This document shows positions 8,741 to 17,157 of a stretch of DNA of 44,435 bases, one piece after another. The notes under the pieces are model-generated. The model was not told the origin of the DNA. It did not search any database and worked only from the letters and a program-made list of their open reading frames with translations. A program made the translations under genes and the position numbers. The DNA is from CAIQPS01 sp963783835 (GTDB lineage Bacteria; Actinomycetota; Thermoleophilia; RBG-16-64-13), in contig CAWAOX010000012.1 of NCBI GenBank assembly GCA_963783835.1, positions 1 through 44,435 of the forward strand. Reading direction: 5' to 3'. The stretch's first letter is position 1. The number at the start of each line of letters is the position of its first letter.

Positions 8741-8758
8741 TATTAGATATATCGAATA
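8741..8758. promoter_or_regulatory. Palindrome upstream of the His-rich gene (candidate PadR site A)
   Basis: TATTAGATATATCGAATA is an 18-bp inverted repeat with one mismatched pair and a GATATATC core, 17 bases before the ATG at 8776. A related AT-rich inverted repeat (TATATC-AC-GATATA) sits ahead of the operon carrying padR. An upstream 10-bp palindrome, TACTATAGTA, lies at 8671-8680. Binding by the PadR protein is inference. Confidence 0.4.
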
Positions 8759-8775
8759 CTGGCTGGAGAGTGATA

Positions 8776-9012
8776 ATGCACCAACACAAGCACCACGGAC
8801 AGGGCCACCATCACCACGGTCCTTCACACCATGGCTCTTCGCACCATGGGGACTCGTCGTACGCGGCCCAACCGCACCCCGGGACATCCGCGACTGACTA
8901 CTCCGGGCAAGCGGCGCCATTCCCCGCAGGCGAGGGCTGCCCCAAGCGAGGCGGGTCGGGAGAGTGCCTGGGAGAGTGCCGAACGTGCGGCTTCGCCCGA
9001 CCGGGCTCCTAG
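8776..9012 (+). CDS. Small His- and Cys-rich protein, probably metal-binding
   Basis: 78 residues; the ATG at 8776 has GGAGAG upstream. The first half is a run of His clusters (MHQHKHHGQGHHHHGPSHHG, then SSHHGDSSY), followed by a Gly/Pro-rich middle. The last part has five Cys in GEGCPKRGG, GECLGECRTCGF. No signal peptide is visible, so it is probably cytoplasmic. His-rich tails of this kind bind nickel, zinc or copper in metallochaperones. I do not recognise the family. Its stop overlaps the convergent padR stop by 4 bases, and a palindrome covers its promoter region. Confidence 0.6.
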   Translation: MHQHKHHGQGHHHHGPSHHGSSHHGDSSYAAQPHPGTSATDYSGQAAPFPAGEGCPKRGGSGECLGECRTCGFARPGS

Positions 9013-9497
9013 CGCTTGGTTATGTCCCCGACCTTCTTGGCGGCCTCTTCCAGCACCTCGCGGATCTCTTTCCGCTTGTCGGGGTCGCCCGCAGTCGCGT
9101 GGACCGCTCTCACCATTGCCTCGAAGGACTCCTGCGTGTCGCTCATCGCACTCCAGCCCTCGCTGTGCCCACCGGGACCCAAATGCGCCTCCCAGCGCTC
9201 CCGATGCCTCTGGGCGTCCTCCTTGTTCTCTTCGAGGAAGGCAAGACCGGCCTGCGTGACCGAATAGACCCGCTTACCCCCTATGGTCGTCGAAGCCACC
9301 AGGTCTCGGTCCTCAAGCGCCTGCAGGATGGGGTAGATCGCGCCTGCACTGGGGCTGTACATGCCCCTCGAGTGTTCTTCCATCGCCAGGATGATGTCAT
9401 AGCCGTGCCGGGGCTTGTCTTTGAGCAACCCCATGATGGCGAACTTGATGCCGCCCCTCTCGAATGGCCGTACTCCCGGCCCGAACTTATGTCCCAT
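9009..9497 (-). CDS. PadR-family transcriptional regulator
   Basis: 162 residues. The PadR winged helix is clear in IKFAIMGLLKDKPRHGYDII, SAGAIYPILQALEDRDLV and GGKRVYSVTQAGLAFLEE, followed by a long helical dimerisation arm (FEAMVRAVHATAG). PadR proteins commonly repress genes for phenolic-acid metabolism or efflux. The start ATG at 9497 is 26 bases after the amidohydrolase stop, so the two are co-transcribed. Inverted repeats at 10613-10626 and 8741-8758 are candidate operators. Confidence 0.9.
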   Translation of the reverse strand: MGHKFGPGVRPFERGGIKFAIMGLLKDKPRHGYDIILAMEEHSRGMYSPSAGAIYPILQALEDRDLVASTTIGGKRVYSVTQAGLAFLEENKEDAQRHRERWEAHLGPGGHSEGWSAMSDTQESFEAMVRAVHATAGDPDKRKEIREVLEEAAKKVGDITKR

Positions 9498-9522
9498 GAA
9501 CCCTTCCAGGCTATTTGTCCAC

Positions 9523-10566
9523 TTACACGTTGAGGTTGAAGAGACGAATAGCATTCTTGCTCGTGATGAGCGCGTGTTCCTCTTCGGTGATGTCCAGGGT
9601 CTTCATGAACTCTACGCCTTCCGACATCCAGTTGTAGAACACCGGGAAGGAAGTCCCGAACAGGATGCGGTCGGCTCCCGAGACCTTGATCGCACATTCA
9701 ACCTGATCCTTGCCCCAGGATGCGGGGTGTGTCGTATCGAAGAAGATGTTGTTCTGGAGATACTTGGTGATCCTTTCGCCTTCAGTCATGTCCAAGCGCA
9801 GCATGGCTTCTTTCTTCACGCCTTTCTTTGGCGTCATGAGTCTCTGGTTCGCAAACCAGTTGCCGCCGAACATGGTGTGGACGAACTTGAGGTTCGGGAA
9901 TTCTTCGAACATGCCGCTGAACAACTCGCGGCCCACGGCAGTAGCCTGGTCCATGATGCGCCCGAACTCACGGCGCAGGTTCGTCCAGTCGATGATGGGC
10001 TGATAGTGGACCGGCAGCGGGGTGTGATGAACCATGACCGGGACGCTCATCTCGTTGAGAACCTTCAGATAGGGCTTGAAGGCCTCATCATCGAGATAGA
10101 GCTGACCGTAGTGACAGGCCAACTGGACGCCGACCATTCCAAGCTCTTTCAGACAGCGCTCGAGTTCGTACAGGTTCTCCTTGCCACCCCACGGCGGAAC
10201 GACGGCGTTAGCGTACAGACGACCGTTCGAACGCTTGCACATGTCGGCTGCCTCGTCATTGACGAGCCTGCAGGTTTCGACCCGGAGCCACTCCTGCCAG
10301 ACCGGTACGCGAAGAATACCTATATCGACGCCGGCGTCATCCATCGCCTTGAGCTTGGCCTCGAGTGAATAGTCGCCGTCAACGTAGTTCAGATTCTGGT
10401 AGCCCTTTGGTTTCTCAAGGATGAGCTGCTTTTTGCCGGACTCCACGGTGCCCAATGACGCGATTTCGCCGAACGCGCGGGGGACCGAGCTCAAGAAGCC
10501 ATCCATGATCGTTTCGTTAGAGAACAGATCTTGGGGAAGATGGTGCATGTTGATGTCGATGATCAC
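9523..10566 (-). CDS. Amidohydrolase_2 (ACMSD / resorcylate decarboxylase superfamily), paralogue 2
   Basis: 347 residues from a GTG start at 10566. It matches the paralogue at 1963-3003 along its length: MIIDINMHHLP, LILEKPKGYQNLNY, VPVMVHHTPLPVHY, LKFVHTMFGG and ILFGTSFPVF. As in the paralogue, the N-terminal HxH is N-M-H and the GxDYP Asp is Ser. The two central His remain. The family carries out metal-dependent decarboxylation or hydrolysis of aromatic or ring-fission acids; with this altered site a new reaction or metal is possible. It sits ahead of padR and behind a ferredoxin/molybdoenzyme pair. Confidence 0.8.
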   Translation of the reverse strand: MIIDINMHHLPQDLFSNETIMDGFLSSVPRAFGEIASLGTVESGKKQLILEKPKGYQNLNYVDGDYSLEAKLKAMDDAGVDIGILRVPVWQEWLRVETCRLVNDEAADMCKRSNGRLYANAVVPPWGGKENLYELERCLKELGMVGVQLACHYGQLYLDDEAFKPYLKVLNEMSVPVMVHHTPLPVHYQPIIDWTNLRREFGRIMDQATAVGRELFSGMFEEFPNLKFVHTMFGGNWFANQRLMTPKKGVKKEAMLRLDMTEGERITKYLQNNIFFDTTHPASWGKDQVECAIKVSGADRILFGTSFPVFYNWMSEGVEFMKTLDITEEEHALITSKNAIRLFNLNV

Positions 10567-10612
10567 GCTCGTTCTCCCTTCCTCAGCTTGCCTTCTCGTT
10601 CCATTGTAGCGC

Positions 10613-10626
10613 TATATCACGATATA
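10613..10626. promoter_or_regulatory. Inverted repeat TATATC-AC-GATATA (candidate PadR site B)
   Basis: A 6+6 bp inverted repeat with a 2-base spacer, about 45 bases upstream of the GTG that begins the amidohydrolase-padR operon. Its half-sites resemble the GATATATC core at 8741-8758. Autoregulation by PadR is typical of the family. Confidence 0.4.
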
Positions 10627-10661
10627 ACTTTACACGCCTCGCAACTTCTGCGATCCCCCGG

Positions 10662-10988
10662 TCACCTTGGCGTAAACAGTGCCGAATGGGGCTTGTCTTC
10701 CATCAGTTTGGCAAGAGTGGCCAGATCCCCGTACCACATGGTGGCTGCCTGGCAGGCCTTGACGCAGGCCGGGCTTTCGCCCTTCCTGACTCTGGCGGCA
10801 CAGAGATCGCAGTACTTGGTGGGAAAAGGCAGGTAGTCGATGCGCAGCCTCTCCCCCTCCGTGATGATCTCGTTGAGTTTGATCCCTCCAATGCCCACGG
10901 GGTAGCCGTGCTCTTGTTTGCAGGCCACCACGCAGGACTGGCACCCGGTGCAGTATTCGTACTCTATGAGCAGACCGTCACGCGGCAT
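10662..10988 (-). CDS. 4Fe-4S ferredoxin-type electron-transfer subunit
   Basis: 108 residues. The first cluster motif is CTGCQSCVVACKQEHGYP. The second set of Cys is CDLCAARVRKGESPACVKAC. This is a shortened version of the DMSO-reductase-family beta subunit. The gene starts 24 bases after the molybdopterin oxidoreductase stop and surely works with it, passing electrons to or from its 4Fe-4S cluster. It has no signal peptide or membrane segment, so the complex is cytoplasmic. Confidence 0.85.
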   Translation of the reverse strand: MPRDGLLIEYEYCTGCQSCVVACKQEHGYPVGIGGIKLNEIITEGERLRIDYLPFPTKYCDLCAARVRKGESPACVKACQAATMWYGDLATLAKLMEDKPHSALFTPR

Positions 10989-11012
10989 CTTGATTCTTCC
11001 TTCCAGCGCCAG

Positions 11013-13256
11013 CTAGTCGGCGCACTTCGAGACTCGGCAGAGCATGTACGACAGCGGTCCGCCGCCGAAACCCGAGGAATCGTTGTATCCCATGGGGATG
11101 AGCTGGTTGCAGTTCAGATCCCAGACTCTGTACGGGTTGTCGTTGTCGCCCTTCTCTTCGGGCAGCCACCAAGCGTGAGGCACCATGATGGTCTTGGGAT
11201 GGATTATGGGGGTGACCTTGGCTATCCGCTTGAAGCTGCCCATCGTGCCCTCGATGAGCACCCAATCGCCATCTTTGATGCCCTTCTCGGCGGCGGTCTG
11301 GGGACTGATCTCCACCAGAGGATCGGGGTCGCATTCCCGCAGCCACGGGATCTGCCGGTGCTCTGAGTGGAAGAGAACGGGAGAGCGCCGCCCGGTCATC
11401 ATAACCAGGGGGTAGTCCGCAAACACCTGGGGGGTCTTCTCTTCGCTCTCCGGCTCCAACTCCCGGAAGTAGGGCAGCGGGTCCAGCCCCCACTCCTCGA
11501 ATCTGGTGCTGTAGAGCTCCACCTTGCCTGTGGGCGTGCGGAAGCCCGGCTGCTTGTCCGGCCGGAGCGTCCCGCTCTCGTAGCGGCGGTAGGGGCGACT
11601 GCCACAGGTGTGTCCCGCCGGAGCAAGGTCCCATACTTTGTCGATCATCTGCTCGAAGGTGTAGCCAGAGGGCTTCATGCGGTCGGTAAGCATCTCGCGG
11701 ACGCTTCCCCACGGCACCGCCTGAGGATTGAAGCGTTTGGCCAGGGTGAAGTTGATCTCCCAGTCGGACTTGCATTCGGGAACATCGATGATCTTGTGGA
11801 TGATGTTGAGAGGTCCCCCGATGCAGTAGAGCGAGTCCTTCTCGGGCAGACTCGCGGCCGGAAGGACGACATCGGCGACCAGGTGGGCGGTCGGGGTCAT
11901 GAACAGGTCCACCACCACGTTGAAATCGAGCTTGCGTGCGGCCTCATAGTGACGCTTCACGTCCTGAGCCTGGTTCGCCAGCCAGTTGTTCGCCTGAGAC
12001 CAGAGACCGTGAATCTCGTAAGGCTCCCCCGTCTCCATCTGCTCGATGAGGACGTCCTCTTGCGCCCAGGCCCGGAAGTTCTTCACCAGCGGGTACTTGT
12101 CCGCCCCGATGCGTTTCTCGCTCAGCTTCTTGTGCAGATCGGCTCCGTAGAGCTGGATGACTTCCTCGGTGGAGTACGGATAGGTGGTGACCCCGTAGGC
12201 GGGACGGCAGATGACGCTGCCCCCGGGCACATCCAGGTTGCCGGTGATGGCGATGAGCCGATGGATGTTCATGATGGCCTCGTTGCCTTCGGGAACCCCT
12301 TCCACCGGACGCCCGATCTCGATGCCGGCGGGACCGCTCGCGTACAGCCGGGTGGCCTCGCGGATCTTCTCCGCCGGTATCCAGGTGATCGGCTCCGCCC
12401 ACTCCGGCGTGAACTGCCTAACCCGTTCCGCCAGCTGCTCGTAGCCGTGGCACCACTTGTCGACGAAGGCGTTATCGATGAGTTCCTCACTCACCACCAC
12501 GTTGAGCATGGCCAAGGCGAGCGCGTTGTCGGTCCCGGGGCGTATCTGCAGGAAGACATCGGCCCGGGTGGCTATCCAGGTCTCGCGCGGGTCGATGACG
12601 ATGACCTTGGCTCCCTGGCGCATGAGGTCGATGAACCAGTGGTCCGACCAGTAATGGTTCACGCAGCCGCGGATGACGGAGGAACCCCAGACCACCGTGC
12701 AATTGGGCGAGACGTATTCGGGGCTCTCATAGCGCTCTGGAAAGAACTGCGCCGCGTCGGGAAGGGTGAACTCTCCCTGCGTCAAGTACCCGGCCGATAG
12801 CTGGGGCGTGAAGCAGGAATGCCCGGAGAGACCGTACATGGTCCAGTTGGGGCTTCCGTAGGAGTAGGCAAGGAGGGAGACGGCGCCACCGGCATCCCGC
12901 CCGGTCCCCTGGGAGAAGATCATCGATTCAGGGCCCCACGTATCGGCGATCTCGCGCATCCGCGTTTCGCAGATGCCGAACGCCTCATCCCAGGAGATCT
13001 CCTGCCACTTACCTTCTCCCCGCTCCCCCACCCGCTTCAGCGGATGGCGCAGGCGGTCGGGGTGATAGATGAACTGGGTCAGTGCCAGAGCCCGCGGGCA
13101 AACACGGCCCTGATACCAGGGATGTGCGGGGTCGCCTTCCACTTTGACGACCTTGCCGTCCTTGACGTGGAATTCCAGACCGCAGCCCCCGTGGCAACCA
13201 CAGCCCGGAGACCAACCGCCCATCCGATGGACTTGCTCACCCGTTTCTACGCTCAT
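11013..13256 (-). CDS. Molybdopterin oxidoreductase (DMSO reductase superfamily) catalytic subunit
   Basis: 747 residues, no Tat signal. The N-terminal cluster site reads PGCGCHGGCGLEF with a fourth Cys in GRVCPRA. The CxCx3C spacing differs from the usual CxxCx3C. Cofactor and fold motifs include SWDEAFGICETRMREI, VVWGSSVIRGCVNHYWSDHW, VIVIDPRETWIATRADVFLQ and RPGTDNALALAMLNVV. SGHSCFTPQ may supply the metal-ligating Cys. The C-terminal barrel starts at RTPTGKVELYS. The length fits cytoplasmic members such as acetylene hydratase-like or reductive dehydroxylase-like enzymes. The substrate is not readable; neighbouring aromatic decarboxylase homologues favour a hydroxylated aromatic. A variant of the shared operator lies about 70 bases upstream. 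Confidence 0.88.
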   Translation of the reverse strand: MSVETGEQVHRMGGWSPGCGCHGGCGLEFHVKDGKVVKVEGDPAHPWYQGRVCPRALALTQFIYHPDRLRHPLKRVGERGEGKWQEISWDEAFGICETRMREIADTWGPESMIFSQGTGRDAGGAVSLLAYSYGSPNWTMYGLSGHSCFTPQLSAGYLTQGEFTLPDAAQFFPERYESPEYVSPNCTVVWGSSVIRGCVNHYWSDHWFIDLMRQGAKVIVIDPRETWIATRADVFLQIRPGTDNALALAMLNVVVSEELIDNAFVDKWCHGYEQLAERVRQFTPEWAEPITWIPAEKIREATRLYASGPAGIEIGRPVEGVPEGNEAIMNIHRLIAITGNLDVPGGSVICRPAYGVTTYPYSTEEVIQLYGADLHKKLSEKRIGADKYPLVKNFRAWAQEDVLIEQMETGEPYEIHGLWSQANNWLANQAQDVKRHYEAARKLDFNVVVDLFMTPTAHLVADVVLPAASLPEKDSLYCIGGPLNIIHKIIDVPECKSDWEINFTLAKRFNPQAVPWGSVREMLTDRMKPSGYTFEQMIDKVWDLAPAGHTCGSRPYRRYESGTLRPDKQPGFRTPTGKVELYSTRFEEWGLDPLPYFRELEPESEEKTPQVFADYPLVMMTGRRSPVLFHSEHRQIPWLRECDPDPLVEISPQTAAEKGIKDGDWVLIEGTMGSFKRIAKVTPIIHPKTIMVPHAWWLPEEKGDNDNPYRVWDLNCNQLIPMGYNDSSGFGGGPLSYMLCRVSKCAD

Positions 13257-13650
13257 CGCGCTCCATCCTGTTGCTTGCCGCCGGAGGCAACCTCGGAAGC
13301 CTCCGGTAAACTTCTTATCAGACTTCGTGTACGAAGTTCACACACACCGTACTGAACCACGGCGCGAAAATCAACGGGGTGTTCAGCGTGGGTGACGAGG
13401 GTCCTGTCTCTACGCTGGCCATATCAAGACGATTGGGGCCTGGCGTACGCGTTCCCTCGCCATGACCGTAGGCTCCAATCTGCCGGGCGATAGGACGCCT
13501 GGCACACCCGGCCAGCTTTCGTTTGGCCGCCGCCCATCCTTAGTTGGGCTACCAAAGCTCGTGCCGCACTGTGGCGAAGTTGATACGCTAAACCCGCCTA
13601 GGTGAGGGTCGCTTCTGACTAGCGGATGAGGGGGTCTCGTGGAGGAAAGC
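13257..13650. promoter_or_regulatory. 394-base divergent intergenic region with operator copy 3
   Basis: ACTTCGTGTACGAAGT (13322-13337) is an inverted repeat with its only mismatches in the centre. Its TTCG...CGAA arms are those of the operators at 3033 and 6705. It lies about 70 bases upstream of the molybdoenzyme ATG at 13256. I see no gene, RNA or clear terminator in the rest of this gap. Confidence 0.5.
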
Positions 13651-14976
13651 ATGGAACTCGGCTCGCAGCTGGGGTTCTGGGCCATCGTCCCCTTCGCGCT
13701 CATGCTCCTTGCCGTGGCCATCCTGCCGCTTGCCGCCGAATCGTGGTTCGGCCGCAACCGGAACAAGGCGATCGTGGCCGCGGTGCTCGGGGTGCCCACG
13801 GTGATCTACCTGGTCGCGGCCTTCGGACAGCTTGGCCTTGACCGGACCGGCTCTACAAGCAAGGAATACGTCTCCTTCATAGCGCTGCTCTTCGCGCTCT
13901 ACACCATCTCGGGGGGCATCTACCTGACGGGCAACCTGGTCGCTACCCCCCGGCACAACCTCGGCTTCCTCGCCGCCGGCGCCTTGCTGGCCAGCTTCAT
14001 CGGTACGATGGGCGCCTCCATGGTCCTCATCCGGCCGCTTCTGAGAGCGAATTCCGAGCGGACGCGTGTCCGGCACACTATCGTGTTCTTCATCTTCGCG
14101 GTGAGTAACGTCGGAGGGTTGCTGACCCCGCTCGGCGATCCTCCTCTCTTCCTGGGATTCCTGCGCGGAGTCCCCTTCGGCTGGACCCTGAACCTCTGGC
14201 CCCAGTGGCTCCTCGTCGTCGGCTTGGTGCTGGCGGTCTACCTCGCGCTCGAGTATCACTACTACCGGAAGGAGCCCGTGGCCGCGCGCAAGATGGACCT
14301 CGCCGACTACGTGCCCATGCGGCTCAAGGGCGGACTCAATGTGTGGCTGCTGGCCCTGGTCATCGTCACCGTGGTCTTCTCCGGACAGCTCACGCGGCTG
14401 GGCGAGGCCATCTCCTTCCCCTTCGTCCGCGAGCTGATCCTCGTCGTCTTGGCATTCGTCTCGGTGCGGTTCGGGCCCCGAGGTCCGAGGGCCTCCAACC
14501 AGTTCAGCTGGCACCCCATAGTCGAAGTGGCGATCCTGTTCGCCGGCATCTTCGCCACCATGATCCCGGCTCTCGCCCTGCTCGAGGCCAAGGGCGCCTC
14601 GCTCGGGGTCGCCATGCCCTGGCACTACTTCTGGGCCAGCGGGGGCCTTTCTTCGTTCCTCGACAACGCGCCCACCTATCTGGTCTTCACCTCGGTGGCC
14701 CAAGGGCAAGTGGGGGTTGCCACCGTCGGCGCCCTGACCTCGACACAGATGATTCCCGGCTTGGGCGTCGCCCCGGCTCAGCTTCTCGCCGCGATCTCTT
14801 GCGGAGCGGTGATGATGGGCGCCATGACCTACGTGGGGAATGCTCCTAACTTCGCGGTCAAAGCGATCGCCGAGCACTCCGGGCTCAGGATGCCGTCGTT
14901 CTTCGGCTACATGGGCTACTCGCTCGCGGTGCTCGTCCCTATCTTCCTTGTAGTGACCGCCGTCTTCTTCCTCTGA
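13651..14976 (+). CDS. Sodium:proton antiporter / ion-transporter superfamily permease (NhaD/CitM/ArsB-like)
   Basis: 441 residues with about 11-12 hydrophobic segments. The ATG at 13651 is preceded by GGAGG with 6-base spacing, better than the GTG at 13639. Typical superfamily features are the paired half-repeats, with SNVGGLLTPLGDPPLFLGFL in the first half and GGLSSFLDNAPTYLVF in the second, near AMTYVGNAPN. These match the NhaD-type antiporter helical hairpins. The transported ion is not readable. It converges on the EamA gene, with 38 bases of overlap. Confidence 0.8.
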   Translation: MELGSQLGFWAIVPFALMLLAVAILPLAAESWFGRNRNKAIVAAVLGVPTVIYLVAAFGQLGLDRTGSTSKEYVSFIALLFALYTISGGIYLTGNLVATPRHNLGFLAAGALLASFIGTMGASMVLIRPLLRANSERTRVRHTIVFFIFAVSNVGGLLTPLGDPPLFLGFLRGVPFGWTLNLWPQWLLVVGLVLAVYLALEYHYYRKEPVAARKMDLADYVPMRLKGGLNVWLLALVIVTVVFSGQLTRLGEAISFPFVRELILVVLAFVSVRFGPRGPRASNQFSWHPIVEVAILFAGIFATMIPALALLEAKGASLGVAMPWHYFWASGGLSSFLDNAPTYLVFTSVAQGQVGVATVGALTSTQMIPGLGVAPAQLLAAISCGAVMMGAMTYVGNAPNFAVKAIAEHSGLRMPSFFGYMGYSLAVLVPIFLVVTAVFFL

Positions 14977-15904
14977 CGATCTCGGCAGCCACAGTCAGCA
15001 GCAGCGCGCTCACGATCAGCAGCATTCCCAGGCCCTCGATACCGCCGGGACGCTCGCCCAGTTGGATCCAGGACGCGATGATGCCGATGACCGGGGTCAG
15101 CAGCATCCCCAAGCCCGCGGTGCCGGCCGGCAGCGCGCTGAGGATGTAGAGCCAGAGGATCCACGCGAGACAGTTGCCGGCGAGCACGGTGAAAGCCAGA
15201 CCGGCGATGAACGTGCCCGACCACACCGGCGGCGACCAGGTGGCGGCGGCCACGATGACCAGCGGGATGGAGCCAAGGAGCAATTGCCAGGCGGTCAGTG
15301 AAAGCAGATCGACCTCATGCCGCTTCCGTAACAGCTTGGCGACGATGGCGCTCGCCGCCCAGCACAGGGCTCCTCCAATGCGAGAAACGGGCTCGATCCG
15401 CCCTTCATATCCCAGGGGGCCAGGACGAGGATAAGCCCGGCGAGCGCCAGACCGACCGCGACCCATTGGAATCCTTTGAGCCTCTCCCCCAGAGAGACCC
15501 AGGCCATAAGCAGCAGCCAGAACGGCATGGTGTAGGTGAGTATCGCCGTCTTTCCGGCTCCTTCGCCCTGGAGAGCCCAGGTCATGAGGCCCGAGGAAGC
15601 CGGCGGTCTGAAGCACCCCCAACAGCGCCGTCATGCCGACGGCTTTGGGCCGCATGGGCCGGCGGAACACCGGCAAGAAGAGGACCAGGATGATGCCGGC
15701 TGTGAAGGTGCGCATGGCGGCGTAGGGAAAGGGCTCCGCGTAGGTGAGCATGACCTTCATCACCGGCCAGGTGTAGCCCCAGATGAGGGCGAGAAGGACG
15801 AGGGCACCGGCCGCGAGAGCGTAGGGGTGCCGGCGCGGGGCGGCTGCTTGCGGGGCCGCGGGCTGCGTGCCGGCGGCCGAGCCTTTCAATACGGGATCCA
15901 GCAC
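14939..15904 (-). CDS. EamA/DMT-family permease (two compensating frameshifts)
   Basis: About 321 residues and ten membrane segments in two EamA repeats. The N-terminal repeat has LIWGYTWPVMKVMLTYAEPF. The C-terminal repeat has IGGALCWAASAIVAKLL, then WILWLYILSALPAGTAG and QLGERPGGIEGLGMLLI. Between about 15595 and 15385 the conserved sequence moves to another frame (TAILTYTMPFWLLLMAWVSL, then WVAVGLALAGLILVLAPW), then returns. The original frame stays open only because the DNA is GC-rich. DMT permeases export small metabolites. The GTG start at 15904 lies inside the 3' end of the M24 gene, so translation is coupled. Confidence 0.8.
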   Translation of the reverse strand: MLDPVLKGSAAGTQPAAPQAAAPRRHPYALAAGALVLLALIWGYTWPVMKVMLTYAEPFPYAAMRTFTAGIILVLFLPVFRRPMRPKAVGMTALLGVLQTAGFLGPHDLGSPGRRSRKDGDTHLHHAVLAAAYGLGLSGGEAQRIPMGRGRSGARRAYPRPGPLGYEGRIEPVSRIGGALCWAASAIVAKLLRKRHEVDLLSLTAWQLLLGSIPLVIVAAATWSPPVWSGTFIAGLAFTVLAGNCLAWILWLYILSALPAGTAGLGMLLTPVIGIIASWIQLGERPGGIEGLGMLLIVSALLLTVAAEIVRGRRRRSLQGR

Positions 15905-17121
15905 TCGATCAACTCCTGCGGGAACAGGGACAGGAGCTCGTAGCCGGTCTCGGTGACCAGCACCATGTCTTCGATCCGCACCCCGTGCTGCCGCCCTTCT
16001 TGCCGGCGTAGGTCTCGAAGGCCATCACCATCCCCGCCCGCAGGTGTGCGGCGGGATGCCGAGCGCCCGGTGGGTGTAGAAGATCATGGGCCGGTCGTGC
16101 AGGGTGAGCCCCAGGCCGTGGCCGCAGGCATAGGGGTTGACCTCGCCCCAGGTCTCGTAGCCCCAGTAAGAGGGCGAATCGGGCCACTTGGCCAGAACAT
16201 CGTGGTCGGTCGCGCCGTCTTTGACCACGCTCATCCCGGCCAGCAGCATCTCCTTGGCCTCGGCGAAGAGCTCCTTCTGCTCGGCCGGTGGCCTTGCCGC
16301 AGCAGAAGGTGCGGTAGATGCAGGTCTTGTAGCCCTGGTAGGAGGCGCCGTCCACGTCGACGTAGACCAGGTCGCCGGGGCGGATCATGCGATCGGTGAA
16401 GGTCCAGCCGTAGGGGTTGGTGTTCTCCCCGCTCATGCAGACCAGATCCTCGGTGTGGTCGGCCCCCTCCGCATAGAGCTCCTTGATACCGATGCCGACC
16501 AGATCGCACTCCCGGATGCCCGGCCGGATGGCGTCCGCGATCGCCGCGTGCGCCCGCTCCGCGTTGGCGCAGGAGATCTTGATGAGCTCGATCTCGTCGA
16601 CGGTCTTGATCATGCGGGCGTAGTCCATGACCGGCCGTCCGTGGACGGTGTCGATCCCCTTTCGCGCGAAAGCCTCGAAGAAGAGGCCCTGCAGAGTCGA
16701 GCCGTCGACCGCCAGCGTCTCTTTCTCCACACCGTAGTCCGCCATGAGCCTCGCGATCCCGTCGACCCAGGCCTCGAGGAGGGCGTCGCTGGGAGTCGCG
16801 GGCGGAGAGCCGGGGCATCCCGTAGGAGGGCTGCACCCCGGCGAGCCAGGGCATGCGCCGGGCGGTCTCGCTGGGGGTGCCGCCCCCGATGAGGTGGGGC
16901 TCGCCGTTGCGGGCGATGAAGACGGCCTGTATCTCGGAGGCGCGCATAGGCGTCGTCACATAGTAGGAGGCGATGTAGCGGATGTTGTCGGGGTCCCAGG
17001 TGATGATGGCGCCGATGCCGTCGGCTTCCATCTGCGCCTTGACCTTGGCCACCCGCTCCCGGCGGAGGCGGGGATAGTCGACACGCTGCTCGTAGTCGAC
17101 CGCGTATTTGCCGAACGCCAT
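15886..17121 (-). CDS. M24 (Xaa-Pro peptidase / DddP-like) family protein, four frameshifts
   Basis: About 410 residues when joined across indels near 16800, 16290, 16045 and 15995. The ATG at 17121 follows AGAGGAG. The creatinase N-domain has DGIGAIITWDPDNIRYIASY. The pita-bread domain has GDLVYVDVDGASYQGYKTC, then IYRTF, then GHGLGLTLHDRP, then MVMAFETYAG and HGVRIEDMVLVTETGYELL. The first Asp, the His and both Glu ligands of the dimetal site are present. The second Asp (the D of GYxSDxxRT) is Cys (GYKTCIYRT). The GENTNP/IRPGD region is also reminiscent of the DMSP lyase DddP branch. It lies between the redoxin-MFS gene and the EamA gene in one operon. The reaction is uncertain. Confidence 0.72.
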
Positions 17122-17157
17122 GACTACTCCTCTGCGAAAGGTCCTCTGCGAGAGATT

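Noticed and set aside
13588..14877. Minus-strand frame opposite the permease with many Glu/Asp/Arg residues
   Set aside because: The opposite strand encodes a membrane protein with conserved motifs; the acidic translation is the usual complement of hydrophobic codons.
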